This document shows, piece after piece, positions 11,001 through 23,000 of a stretch of 31,354 nucleotides of DNA (position 1 is its first letter; each line of letters starts with the position of its first letter). This stretch comes from JAGWJU01 sp035533295 (GTDB lineage: Bacteria; Elusimicrobiota; Elusimicrobia; UBA1565; UBA9628): positions 1 through 31,354 of the forward strand of contig DATLUA010000056.1 of assembly GCA_035533295.1 (NCBI GenBank), given 5' to 3'. The notes beneath the pieces were generated by a model, which was not told the origin of the DNA, made no database searches, and saw only the letters and a program-made list of their open reading frames with translations. A program made the position numbers and the translations under genes.

Positions 11001-14000
11001 GCAGCGTCATCATGACCACGGCCTGGCTGGTGGCGCTCTGGGTCAGCGCGGAGGGCACCGAGGTGGAGCCCGCCGTGGCCCAGCCGGAGATCTCGGCCAC
11101 GTTGGGCGTGGCGTCGATGTCGACCGGCGTGGCCGAACTCAGCGACGGCACGTTCCCCAAAGTGCCGTCGCCCGGAACCAGGATGATGTCGCTCCGGGTG
11201 ACCTCCGGACTCGGCGTGGGCGTGCAGCTGCCGCCGGGACAGGTGGTGACGGTGGCGGTCGGCGCGTAGCTGTAGGAGATGAAATAGGTGTGCGTGGAGG
11301 TCGTGACCGTGCCGTTGACGCCCGTCGGGTTGCTGAGGGTCAAGGCAGCGTAGTCGTTTGGCGCCACGAAAGTTCCGGAGGCGACCAGGAGGTCCACGCT
11401 GGGAATGAACGAGCCGCTGCAGTTGTTCGGGTTGCTGGTGACGTCCGTGCACAGGTAGAGGTTCACGCCGGTGATGTCCTGGTAGGGCGCCGGATCCCCG
11501 TTGTCGATGACGATGATTTTCTGGATGGCCGCGGTGTATTGGTCGGTCCAGAACTGCAGGGCCAAGACTCCGACGTTCAGGGCCCCCTGATCAACGTATG
11601 TGTAGGTCGAGGGAGACGGCGCGCCCGAGGGCTGCCAGTAGGCGTTGATGCTGTAGCCGGTCGCATTGACCTGGGCCTGCGAAGGCAGCACGGTCGAGGT
11701 CGAGGTATAGAACGGGAAGCCGTTGATGGAGACTCCCACCTGGCTGGCCGGATTCGCCGTGGACATGATGATGTCCGAGGTGTTTTGCAGGTCCATGCCG
11801 AAGGAAGCGGGCAAGGTTCCCACGGGAATCGTGGAGGAGATGTTGACCGCCACGAAATAGTAGTTCGGTTTGCCGCTGGCGGCCGATGGAATCGCCGCCG
11901 CCGCGGGATTGGCGATGTTGATCGGCGTTTCGCCCTGCGTTGGGTCGCCGAAGTGCCAGGAGTCGTCGAACGAGTTGTACGTGCCCGTGGCCACCAGCGT
12001 GTTGTTGGCCGGATCGAACTTGTCTTCCTGGCTGCCGTCCCAATAGAGGGACACCCGCGTGACGTAAGCGGGGTTGAGGTTCCCGGCGGGATTATTGTGC
12101 ACGATGAGCTGCGCCAAGGACGCGGTGTAAGCCTGGGGCTGCTGGACCAGGTTGAGCGCCATCATGGGAACATCGCTGTCTCCCTGGTGGATGTCGGTCA
12201 CGGCGTTCGGCCACAGAGCCAGCTGCTGCGCGGTGAGGGGGGACGTTGGAGCCAGGCTGTTCGGGGTCATCACCACGCCCGCCGTGTAGATGGGTCCGTC
12301 CGAATGGTAGTACGCGTTGCCCTGGAACAAATCGGTCCTTCCGAAGTCGTCGGTGAAGCCGAAGATGCCGGGGTTGTTGTAGTCGGTCGCGCTGACCTCC
12401 AAGGTCTCCTCGGCCAAATCCTCGATGCCCATGTCGGTGTAAATGCCTTGATCCGCGGGCACGAACTCGTGATACGTGGTGCTGGTCTCCAGGTCCCTGA
12501 TGGTCACGGTGGCGGTCGATCCCGAGGTTCCGAAATAAACCGCCCCGGCGAAATAATTGCCGTTGACCGGATCGCCGGCGGCGATGTTGCCGAATTTATC
12601 CCGGATATCGACGCCCCACTGCGCGGTCGTGCCGTCAAGCAGCGTCTGCGTCCTCACGATTTGCCCCTGCTGTCCCACCTTAAGCGGCGAGGATAGAGGG
12701 TAGGGATGATGGATGGTGATGTAATAGGCCAAATCCGGCGTGATGATTTCATTTTGGGAAATCGCGGGAAACGCGTTGACGCCCAGGCTGTCCTGGGCCT
12801 GGGCCGAGACCGTCACGGTGCCGGCCTGGGTGTCCCACATATAGGCCGGCGCCCGGGAGAGACCCGTCCCGCCCAAAAGCGTCACGTCGAAGTTGGAGCC
12901 GGAGCCCGGCGGACCCACCTGCGGCCAGGCGCTGGACGGCGACGTGGCCACGATGACCTGCGTCGGGTCGCTCCCGAAATGAGCGGTGTTCCCGCCCGTG
13001 GGATGGCTGGCGTTGTACATGATGGTATACGTCGCGGTCGAGGTGGTGACGTTGCCGAACTGGTCTTCCAGCGCCGCGGAAACCACGGTCGGCGTGGTCA
13101 CGCCCAGGGTATAATCGGGGTAATACTGCACGGTCGTGCCGGCGATGAGGCGGCGAGACGGCGTCACCCAGCCGATTTGCGCGGGCGGTCCGGGGCTCAC
13201 CGTGTAGGTCGCCACGGCCATTTCCCAACTGGAGGCTCCCGGCAGATGAGTGATGGGGTCCAGGTGGTTCCAGTCCGTGATGAAGAGCTGGTGCGTGGGC
13301 GCGGAAAGCAGCGTGTCGATCATGTAGAACGTGGCCGAGGACCGGCCGACGTCGACGGTCGCCGTGCCGGGCTGCAGCGTGAAGCCGCCCGGGCTTCCCG
13401 ACGAGAACTGCACCCGGCCCAAGGAATCGGAAGTCAGCTGGAAGATGGCCGGCGGACTTGAAACCTCGCCGTTGATGAGCGGCGCGGGATTGCCGAAGTA
13501 GTCGCGCAAGTCGAAAACAAAAGGCTGAGACGTCGCGCCGGCCAAAAGCGCGCCGCCCCCGCCGTTCTGGGAAAGAAAGATATTGTCGATGTCTCCGGGC
13601 GTCACGGTCACCGACTGCTGAGTCGCGACCAAACCCACGGAGGGCAGGAAAGCCGAAATCGCGATCACCGGCGCGGTGGAGGCGTAATTCTCCGACGCAT
13701 TAGTGTCCAGGTAGTAGAACGTCGTCTGATAGGCGTCCAGGGGAATGGTGACGGTGTCGGTGGAGGAAACGAACGACGGCGCCGTAAGCCGGCTACCGAA
13801 AACCTGGGCGGTCGAAACGGAGAAGCCCACGTAGTCGTTAAGCGCCGAGGGCGTCCTCACCGCGGTGGACAAGGACACGGAGATGGTCGCCGTGGTGACG
13901 CTGGGATTAAAGAATTCGTCCTGCACCTCGGCCAGGAAGGGCTGCAGAGCGGCCAAGGCATTCACGTCTTCACCCGCAATCTGCGAGTTCGGCGAGTTCT

Positions 14001-17000
14001 TGAATCCCAACTGGGTGGGCGTGTAGGGATCCATCCGGATCGTCGGCTGCAAGACGACATTGCCGTCAAGCGAGATTTGCAGGGTCCAATGTCCCGGCCG
14101 GCCGCCCTCCGCCGTGTTGGACGAGGGGCTCACGCCGGAATAGGACGACATGGTGTCGTGATAGCGGAAGGAGTAGGAAAGCGCCGGACCCGCGCAAGGC
14201 GGATTGTCGGCCAAGTTTCCGCTGGGCATGCCGCCGGGCGGGCCCTGCGTAAATGCGGAGTTGGCCGAATCGCGGAACCCGTAATAGGGATAATTGCCGG
14301 GATTGCCGCCCAAGCTGTCTATGAATCCGTTGCTGTTATGGATATTGCCGGGATCATAGACTTGCAGGGTCACGATATCGCTGCCGTCGCAGGTGACGTT
14401 CCCGAAATCGTCCACGCGTTCGACGCTATAGGCCGCGCCCGCGCCCAAAGGCGACGTGATTCCAACATAGGCTTCGCTCTGCGACGAGACGAAGATGAGC
14501 CCCGAGGCGGGCCCGCCGATGGTCGAGAGCTGGCCGGAAATATCCTTGGTTTCGCTTCCGTCCACCCCTATGTAGGGCCCGCCGTAAACGAGGCTCGCCG
14601 GCGGCGCCGCAGTGTCAATCCACACCCGCGCGGAATCGCCGGGGTTGCCGTTCAAGCCGGCATGCGGGGAAACGACGTAGGCGATGGCGGGGGTGCTCAC
14701 GCCGACCTGGCCGTTGGCGTCCGAATAGACCACCGTGGAGCCGCCGACGTCGACCCAGCCGTTGGAGGCGTCGCAGCTGCCGTTTTGAGAACCCAAGGTT
14801 CCCAAGCTCTGGCCGTAGTTGACCGCGATATATCCCGTGGTTCCGGAGACAAGCGCGGTCGAGACGACAACCGCCTGCCCGCCGGTCAAGGGATTATTGT
14901 AGGCGTCGGTCAGTTGCGCCGAAAGTTCGATGCAGCCCGGATTGACCGTCTGCCCGGCAGGCACCTGGGTGTAGTCGGTCGGGTTGACCAGGACGCGGTT
15001 AAGCGGCGCCGCTTGGACCGTGATGATCGGGTCGGCGACGTAGGGCGAGACGTTGGTGTTGACGGCCGCGTCCAAGCCGTCATACGCATGGATGTACTGC
15101 GACCCCGCCTTATCCAAGGTCACCAGCGTGGCGCTGGGCATGACCCCATGGTTGGAGGATGAGGAGAACTGCACGCTGGGAGGGACGAAGCTGTAGTTTT
15201 GCGGCGGCGCATAAATTTGGGCCGTGAAGTCCACGATTCCGGTGTAGTTGTTGGGTCCGGTCGAGACGATGTTCTTATATTGATCGTAGGCCGTCAGGCC
15301 CACCGGGAAGGCCGTGCCCGCCGTGGCGGTGCTGGGCACGCTGGTAAATTGCAGATAATACGCCGGCCCGGGCAGGACCCAGAAGGGCGTCGAGGTTCCC
15401 GAGGAGAACGAGACTGAGGATGCCGGCGTGGTCGAGGCCACGATGGTGTAGGTCGAGACGTCCGCGGTCAGGGGCTGGAGGGCGAAGGTGAAGAATCCGG
15501 AATTGGTCAGGGGTTGGGCCGCGGGCGGCACGGCTTGGGAATCCGTAGGCATGGTGAGCTGCACCGTGGGCATCGCGGCCTGCGGCGGGTTGCTGTCCTG
15601 GTTGGCGCCCGTCAAGCCGGTCACGACGTTGTAGTAGGAGTCGACCAAGTAGACGTCGGCGCTCATGCTGGCCGGCACCACGTCCGGCGTGGGCGTCCCG
15701 CTGCGGCCGTGGGGCGGAACGTCGTACTTGCCGTTGACCTGGGTCTCGCCGGGCAGGACGACCTCCAAGTAGGCCGCCGTGGAAGCGAACACCTTGAAGG
15801 CCGGCGACTGCGCCGCGCCCAGAAGACATTGGTCGGTGGGGGCATTGCCCGAGCACACGCTGCTCGCCGGGCTGCTCACCGCCACGCCGGCCAGGGGCGT
15901 CTTGGTGACCAGCGTCATGCTCGATGAGAACGAGCCGAAGTTCAGCGTCACCGTGCCCGGCGCCGGCGCGTAGACGTCGTTTGTGTAGACATAAACGGAC
16001 GTGCTCACGGGCACGATGTTCATGTAATTGTCCACCAAGTTGATGCTCATGCTAAAGGGAACACCGGCGGTTGGGGTGGATACGGCGCCGGACATTCCAT
16101 AAGACACAGGACCCGCTTGGCCCAGATAGTTTCCGGCGCCGGGAACGGCGTTTTGCCCGCCCAGCGCGAGTTGGAAGCCTACGGCCGGGGCCGCGGTCAC
16201 GGTGAACGTGGAGGAAATGCCGTTTTGAAGCCCGTTGACGTCTTCTCCCATCAACTGCGCCGGGGCCGTGGAGATGGCCGTGGGCGCGGCCGTGTGAAGA
16301 TAAACGGGAATAGGGTTGGTTTCCCCGCTGGCCAGATTGACGGCGCCCGTGGAGACGGCCGGCGCATAGGGATCCGTCGGCGTCAGGATTTGAATCGAGT
16401 CCGGGCTCCCGCTGTTGTTCACCACGTTGCCGAACTGGTCCGCGATGGCCGCGATGACGTCGTAAGGCTGCCCGGCCGCGATGGCCGTCGGCTCGCCGGT
16501 CACTCCGCCGGGAACGCTTTGATCGAAGCTCTGGCCCGGCAGGGCCACCAGCACCTGATACGGAGTGCCGGCGGTGACGTTGATGGCGCTGGAGGAGTCA
16601 AGCGCGAGGCTGTAATCGATGGGCGCCGACACCTTCGCCCAAATCTTCGTCGTCCCCGCTTTCTGCAAAGTCACCAAGAACGTGCCGGAACTGGTGATGA
16701 GCTGGCTCGCGGGAGAGATAACCGCCTTGGGATCGTCGGAATAGAGGTTCACCTGCTGGGACGTGCCCGGCTCCAGGTTCCAGTAAGGGTCGGTAATGTC
16801 CACGACCACGGGGAACGGTTGTCCGGCCGGCACGGTGTAGGCGGAGCCCGTGCGGCCGGTTCCGTTGGTCGTCCCGGGCGCGGCGACCTCTGAAGGCATG
16901 AGGACCAGCAGATTGTACGGCGTGCCCGGCTGGAGCGTAAACGAACCTGAAGAGGGCTGCAGGGAAGGGCTCCCGGATGCCGTCGTTGCCGTCAGAGTCC

Positions 17001-20000
17001 GCGTCGCGTCAGGATAGGAGTCCACGGTCCGCACGCCGTTGGGGCCGGTGGAGGCCGGGCTCGTGGCCGGGACCGCCACCGTGGCACTGCCGTCGGTCAG
17101 CGTGAATTGGTTGGAGCCCAGGCCGTTCCAAGGGTTGGATGCGTTCGAGTCGTCCGAATTTAGGTTCAGCGTGGTCGTGATGGTGGAGTAACTCACCCAA
17201 TTGTAATTGGCGTCCGTGGCGTAAATGGACGCGGTGAACCCGGCGCCGGCCGTCTGGGTCGAGGCCGAGCCCGTCACGCCGTAGGGCCAGGACGTCTTCC
17301 CGTTGACGCGGGTCTCCCCCGGAAAGACGAAGACCACTTTCGTGGGCGCGCCCGGCTCGACCGTGATGCCGGAGTCGGTCTGCGAGGAGAGGTTCGCGCT
17401 CACGTCGTAGGCCGTGACGGTCAAATCTCCGGTCGACGCGCTGGGGACAAACCCGCTAAACGTCGTCTGTCCGGCGCTCAGGATTTGGGATCCGGGCACG
17501 GTCGAGTACACGTCGTTGTCCAGGAGCCCGACCCTATCCCCTGAATTGGCCGAGTTCCAGAATTGGTCGACAGAGCGCACGCCGATGGAGTAGGAGTCGC
17601 CCGCGGTGAGCGGTCCGGCCGTCCCGGTCTTGCCCGGCGCAAGAGACCCGGGCGAGGCCTGCTCGGAAGGAACCAGGAGCTGCAGGGCCACGGCCGCGCC
17701 GGGATTGATGGGAATGCCGGAGACTTGGTCGGCGCTAAACGCCGTGGCGCCGGTGTCCACGATTTGGACGGTGGCGCCGGGGCTCAGGTTCGCCGTCACC
17801 GGCAGATACGAAAACACCGTGGTTCCGTTGGCCAAGGAGAGCTGATCGGGCGCCGGCTCGTAGCCGCGCAGCTGGCTGCCGGAATCGCTCGGAAAATTCA
17901 TCTGCGCCACGGGGTCATAGGAAGACGCGGGCAAGGCGAACTGGTCCAAAAATGGCGTCGTGCCCTTGACCACGTTGTAGTAATTGTCGACTACGTTCAC
18001 GGTCAAATACGTCGTGACGCCGGCGGTCAAGGTCGTGGGCACGGTCACGCCGCGGCCGCCCGCAGTCGGGTTCGCGGTGTAAGGCGGCTTGCCCGGCGCG
18101 GCGGTCTGGCCCTGGGCCAGAAGCTGGAGCTTCACCGGGGCGTTCCACCACACGGCCGCCGGCAGGGTGTAGTAAACCGAGGTCGCGGGCGGCAGCGATC
18201 CGCTTTGCGCCTCCACCTGCGCGGGCTGCGCGATGATGGGCGTGAAGGTGAATTCGGTCGCGCCGGAGGCCAGGGGCTGCACGCCGCCGCCCAAGGAATA
18301 GGGATCATTGAAAATGCCGGCCGTCACGTTGAACGTGGCGGAAGAATCAAGGTTGAAGAAGGGGTCGACCGCGTAAACCGTGGCGCCAAAAGGCAGGCCC
18401 GCCTCCAGCGGGCCTGAGGAGCCGGACAATCCGAAAGGCGCCACGCCGGCCTTGCCTTGATCCAGGGCTTCCCCTGGCATCGCGACGACGAGCTGCGTGG
18501 CCGAGCCGGGGTTGACTGTGATGGCCGCGGAGGGGTTGTCCGCGTTCGGATAGACGCCCGCGCCCACGATGGAAAGGGTCTGGCTGCCCGCGGTCGTGAA
18601 CTCATCCGCGATGGTCTTCGAGCTGGTGAAGGTCTGCGGCCCCTCGTAGCCCAGATAATTGTTGTTCGGATCGGAATCCTGCGCGTTGACCGAGACGGTC
18701 GACGAAACAGCCAAGTTCCAGTATTGATCCGTCACCCGGACCAGGAAGCTGTTGACCACTCCGGCCGTGGAGATGCTGGGCGCCTGCGAAGCGCCGTTGT
18801 CGGCCAAGTTTCCTGGATCCGCGTTCTGGCCCGGAGCCACGACCTGTATCTGGTAGGCCGCCGCGGGCTGGACCGTGACGCCGGCCTGGCCGAAAATGCC
18901 GGTCTGGACGCTGTCTTGGACCTCCAGCGTCCGCGCCCCCGCCTTGGTGAGCTTGAGGCCGCCGAAGATATGCACGCCGTTGTCCGCGCCTACCCCGGTC
19001 GTGAAGGTGTAGGACGAAGGCAAAAGGCCGTTGAGCATGGTCTCCGGGCCGTTGCTGGCCGGCGGGATGCCGTCGACGTAAAAATTGACCTTGCCGTTGT
19101 AGCTGGAAGCGAGGCTTCCCGTGCCGTTCAAGCCCGAGACCGCCTCCACCGTCACCGACTGCACGGTGCCCGCCAGGGCGGGGTTGGAGCTCGCCGTGAC
19201 CCGGAAGCTCTGGGCCGGCGCGGAAATATAGAAGACTGGACCCGCGGAGATGATGGACTGGACGTTGCCCGCGTTGTCGATGGCGCGCGTCCAAAGCGCG
19301 TACTGCTGGCCGTCAACCCAGCAGGGATTGCCGCCCGAGCACTCAAGCCCCTTGTAGGTCCAATCGCCCAAACCGTCCGAGCCGTAGGTCGCGTTGACCC
19401 ATTGGACGCCGCCCGAGACCGCGGCCCAGGTCGAGCCGTTCCAGAAATACCCGGCGCTGCCCCAGCCGCCGAAGGTCAGCGGCCCGACTCCCAAAGACGC
19501 GCCCGTGTCCTGGAACACCGCGACCTGAATGCCTCCCTTCTGCCAAGTCGGCGACGCCCCGGGATAGACGCCCGCGCCGGCGCCGGAGATGCCGGAGGTG
19601 AATCCCGGGTCCGTGGCTCCGCCGTTGATGTCCTGGGTGTCGTTGTTGCTGCCTCCGTTGTTGATTTGGCCGACGCCAGAGTCCAAGAACGAGGTCGGCG
19701 GGACCGTGTCAATAAGCACTTCGCTCTCGCCCGCGGCGCTCTGCAGGTTGCCGACGTTGTCGGTCGCGGAAGAGAACACCACGTAATGATTCCCATTGAT
19801 CCAGGACAGGCTGCCGTTGGAGAAGCTCCACGTGCTGGAAAGGACGCAATCGCCGCACTGGGACGTGTTAATCCAATGCACGGAACTATCCCACGAAGTG
19901 CCGTTGAAGTAGGTCGTGGTCTCTTGATCGAGAATCGCGGTCAATATCGTGTTCACGCCGCTGACGTCGTCCGCGGCCGTGCCCGAAAGAGTTGTGAGCG

Positions 20001-23000
20001 CCGAGGCGGCGTAGGCGCTGTTGGGAATGGGGACCGACGGTCCGGACGTGGGCGGCACGTTGTCGAAGCGGAACGTGACGGTCGAATACACGGTCTGGGT
20101 CAGGCCGGCCTGGTCCTGCGCCTGCGTGACGATGTTGAAAACGTGGCCGTCGCCGCCGTCGTTGCCGTGCCAGGCGAAGGTCGCGGAGCTTGGATCCACG
20201 AAGTCCGAGTTCGGATAGGTCCAATTATTGACGGCGCCCGCGGGCCCGTTGGAGTTGGCGATATTATAGAACGTGGGGGTGACGGCCGCCCAATGCGGCG
20301 CCACGGGAGACCAATAATAGGTGGTTCCGCCCGAGGCATACCACATCAAAATAGAGACCTGGGTGATCGGCGCGAAGCTGTCCGAGGAGACGCCCACAAT
20401 CGCGCTCATCGAGGAGAAAGTCGCGCCGCTGGGAGACGGATAAGTCACCGCGGAATAGGGCGCCTCCTTGGTAAAGGTGAACGTCGCCGAGGCCAAAGTA
20501 TAGTTGCCGGCCAAGTCCATGGCCTTGGCGTCGATGCGGTAGCGCTGGTTGCCGTCCTGCCAGCCGATGGCCGGCGTATTCAAGGCCCAGGAGAAAAGCC
20601 CTCCCGAGGACGAGGAGTCGGGCGTCACGATCCAGGCGGTGCCCCGCTGGGCGTCGGGAATGTCGAAGGCGCTGGTCGCCGTGTCGTAGTAGACGTTCAA
20701 GGCCGTGTCCTCGATGCGCACCAGCGGATAGTTGACGTTGACCTGGACGTAGCTCGGATCGTCCTGGGCCGTGCCGCTGATCGCCGGGAGCGCGCTCAAA
20801 TAACCGCCGTTCACCGGAGCCTGAATCGAAACCACGGGAGACGAGATGTCGAAGGTGAACGAATTGGACGTGGCGACCGTCTGGGTGTTGCTGGCCACGT
20901 CGTAGGCGCGGGACAGCACGGTGTATTTCAGGTCCTGCTGGAAGCCGTTCGTGGTATTGTTGGAGGGCGGAAGGCCCGCGGTCAGGCTCCAGTTCGTGGA
21001 GGGCTGATCCGGCGCGGTCAAGGTCGCCGTCATCCAGCTAGCGCCGCCGCAGCTTCCCCAGGAGCCGCCATCCCAGCAGAGGCTCGACGGATTTTGGATT
21101 TCCACCTGCACGCCCGCCACGCCCGAACCGCCGGCGCCCGGGTCCACGGCGCTTCCCGTCACGGAGCTCACGTCGTTGAAAAAGCCGTTGTTGGCCGGGT
21201 AAGCCGTCAGCGCGGAGGGCGCGGTGGTATCGTAGTTGAAGGGGCTGGCCGCCGATTCGTATTGGATGCCCGCCAGGCTGCCGACCTGGGCGTAGATGTT
21301 GTAGTTGCGGCCCGTGGTGGCCGCCAGGGTCGCTCCGATGACCGAGAAAGTGAAGTTGGGCGCCGTGCCCGCGAAGGGCGCGTCCGCCCAAACTGGGGTT
21401 ACGGAAGAGAAGGTGGACGCGGTCCAATCGTAGTACATCCCGGTGTTGGCTTCCTGGAAGGCGACCGAAGCGAAGGCGATGCCGTAATCGTCGTGAGCCG
21501 CGCCGGCCACCGGGAAAGGCGAGGCGTTCAGATAGGCGCCCGCCGCGGGCAGGGCCGGCGGCCGGGTGATGCTGGCCTGGGGCTGGGTCGGATCGAAGAC
21601 GAACGTGGTTGAGGAAATGCGCGGATCCGAGGCCGCGAGTTTGTTGCCCACGGGCACGGCGTTGTCCTGGGCGCGCGCCCAAATGACGAAGGTATTCTTG
21701 GCCTCCGTAAGCGTCGGAGCCGCGATGCTCCAGTTTTGCGTGACGCCCGGAGCCGCGCCAACAAAGACGCCGCTCAAGCTCGGATCCCAGTTGATCGAAT
21801 AGAAAATCGGGCAGCCGACCGCGGTAAACGTGCCTCCCGCGCCGCCCAGGCCGTTCCAGCAGCCTCCCGTGGTCAAGTCCTCCATCGCCACCTGCACCTG
21901 CGCGGCCGCCGCGATGCCGGAAAGCGCGTCCATGGCCGTGCCGCGAATCTGGGACAAGGACGCGACCACCGAACCGCTCGACGGCGCCACGACGCCGGCC
22001 ACGGGCGCGTCCATGTCCGCGGTGAAGGTCGACGACTGCTGGCCGTAGGGCTGCTGGTTGCCCGGCGCGGGCAAGGCGTCGTCGTAGCCCTGCACGCTCA
22101 AATAATAGGACGTTCCCGAGTTGAGCTGCGCCGGAGTCGGCAGGGCGCTGGAAGTCACATCCCAGCTCGAAGGCCAAATCTGCACGCCGGGGTTCCCTGG
22201 CGTGACTTGGGCGAACGATGAGTTCCAGGCGCTGCCGGTCCAATATTGATTCGTGTCGAGGCGCTCGAGAACCACGTTGATCGCGGACACCGATCCGGTG
22301 TTGTAACCGTTGCCGGTCCGATCCCAAGACAAACCGAAGACGGCGCCCGTGGAAAGCCCCGAGGTCAGGCTGGAGACGGAGCTAAAGGAGACCGGCCAAC
22401 CCGCCGTGCTTGAGGTGCCGACCTGCACCAGGGGAGGCGTGTCGTCGAATGTCGCCAGCGCCGTCGAATATTGGATGGAGAAGTTGCCCGCCGAATCTTC
22501 CGCGCGCGCCTGGAAAGAGTATTCGTTCCCGCTTTGGTAGACCACGGCGCTCGACAAGGACCAGTTCAGCCAGCCGTTCGAGGTCGCCGCGTTGATCCAG
22601 CCCTCGCGGCCGGAGCCCGTCGGACAATCCTCGAAATTGGGGCAGTCAAAGGTCAAGTTCGAAGGATCGAGATAATCCGCCGGAATCGGGTTATCGACCT
22701 GTATCCGCAGCTGGACCAGAGAAATCGCGCCAGGCGAGGCCTCGGAAGACGTGCCGGAAACGACCGTGAACTCGTTCCAGCGGCTACCGTAGGCCGGCGT
22801 GTCGACGGCCACCTGGGGGATGCTCGCATCGTAGGTGAACACGAAGGAACTGACGATGACGTTCACGTTGTTGGCGACGTCATACGCCTGGACGCTGACG
22901 CCGTACTGCGTGCCCGAAACCCAGGTGGGCGTGGACACTCCGGTCAAGGTCCACGCCACCGTATTGGCGCTTTGCGACGGCAAGCCCGGCACGGCCGTCG

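Larger units (their letters stand above)
6870..12270 (-). repeat. About eight repeats with Asp-rich (calcium-loop-like) segments
   Basis: Each repeat has 'QG...V....L.L.T.......I..I....G....DI..V.LW.D.N.DG..D..D..L..GTF' followed by 'I.L..P..IS....YF..YDI....'. Repeats are recognisable near 12200, 11600, 11040, 10200, 9350, 8780, 8270 and 7380. The loops WLDSNHDGVLDAGD (near 10850), WYDANGNGIFDDCD (near 10040), WYDPDGSGQFDAS (near 8620) and YKDINQNDTLDSADLD (near 8080) have the D.[DN].[DN]G..D spacing of EF-hand/dockerin loops. Calcium binding is inferred. I do not recognise the repeat as a named family. Confidence 0.75.

Noticed and set aside
9382..12696. Plus-strand open frame of 1,104 codons
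   Set aside because: It is antisense to the giant gene and exactly codon-aligned with it. In that phase a stop arises only opposite TTA, CTA or TCA, which are scarce in this GC-rich gene. The product is Arg/Gly/His/Val-rich with no family motif.
18457..21612. Plus-strand open frame of 1,051 codons
   Set aside because: It is a shadow in the same codon-aligned antisense phase. The other long plus-strand frames (for example starting at 5881, 14077, 24790 and 27469) share this phase and are rejected for the same reason.
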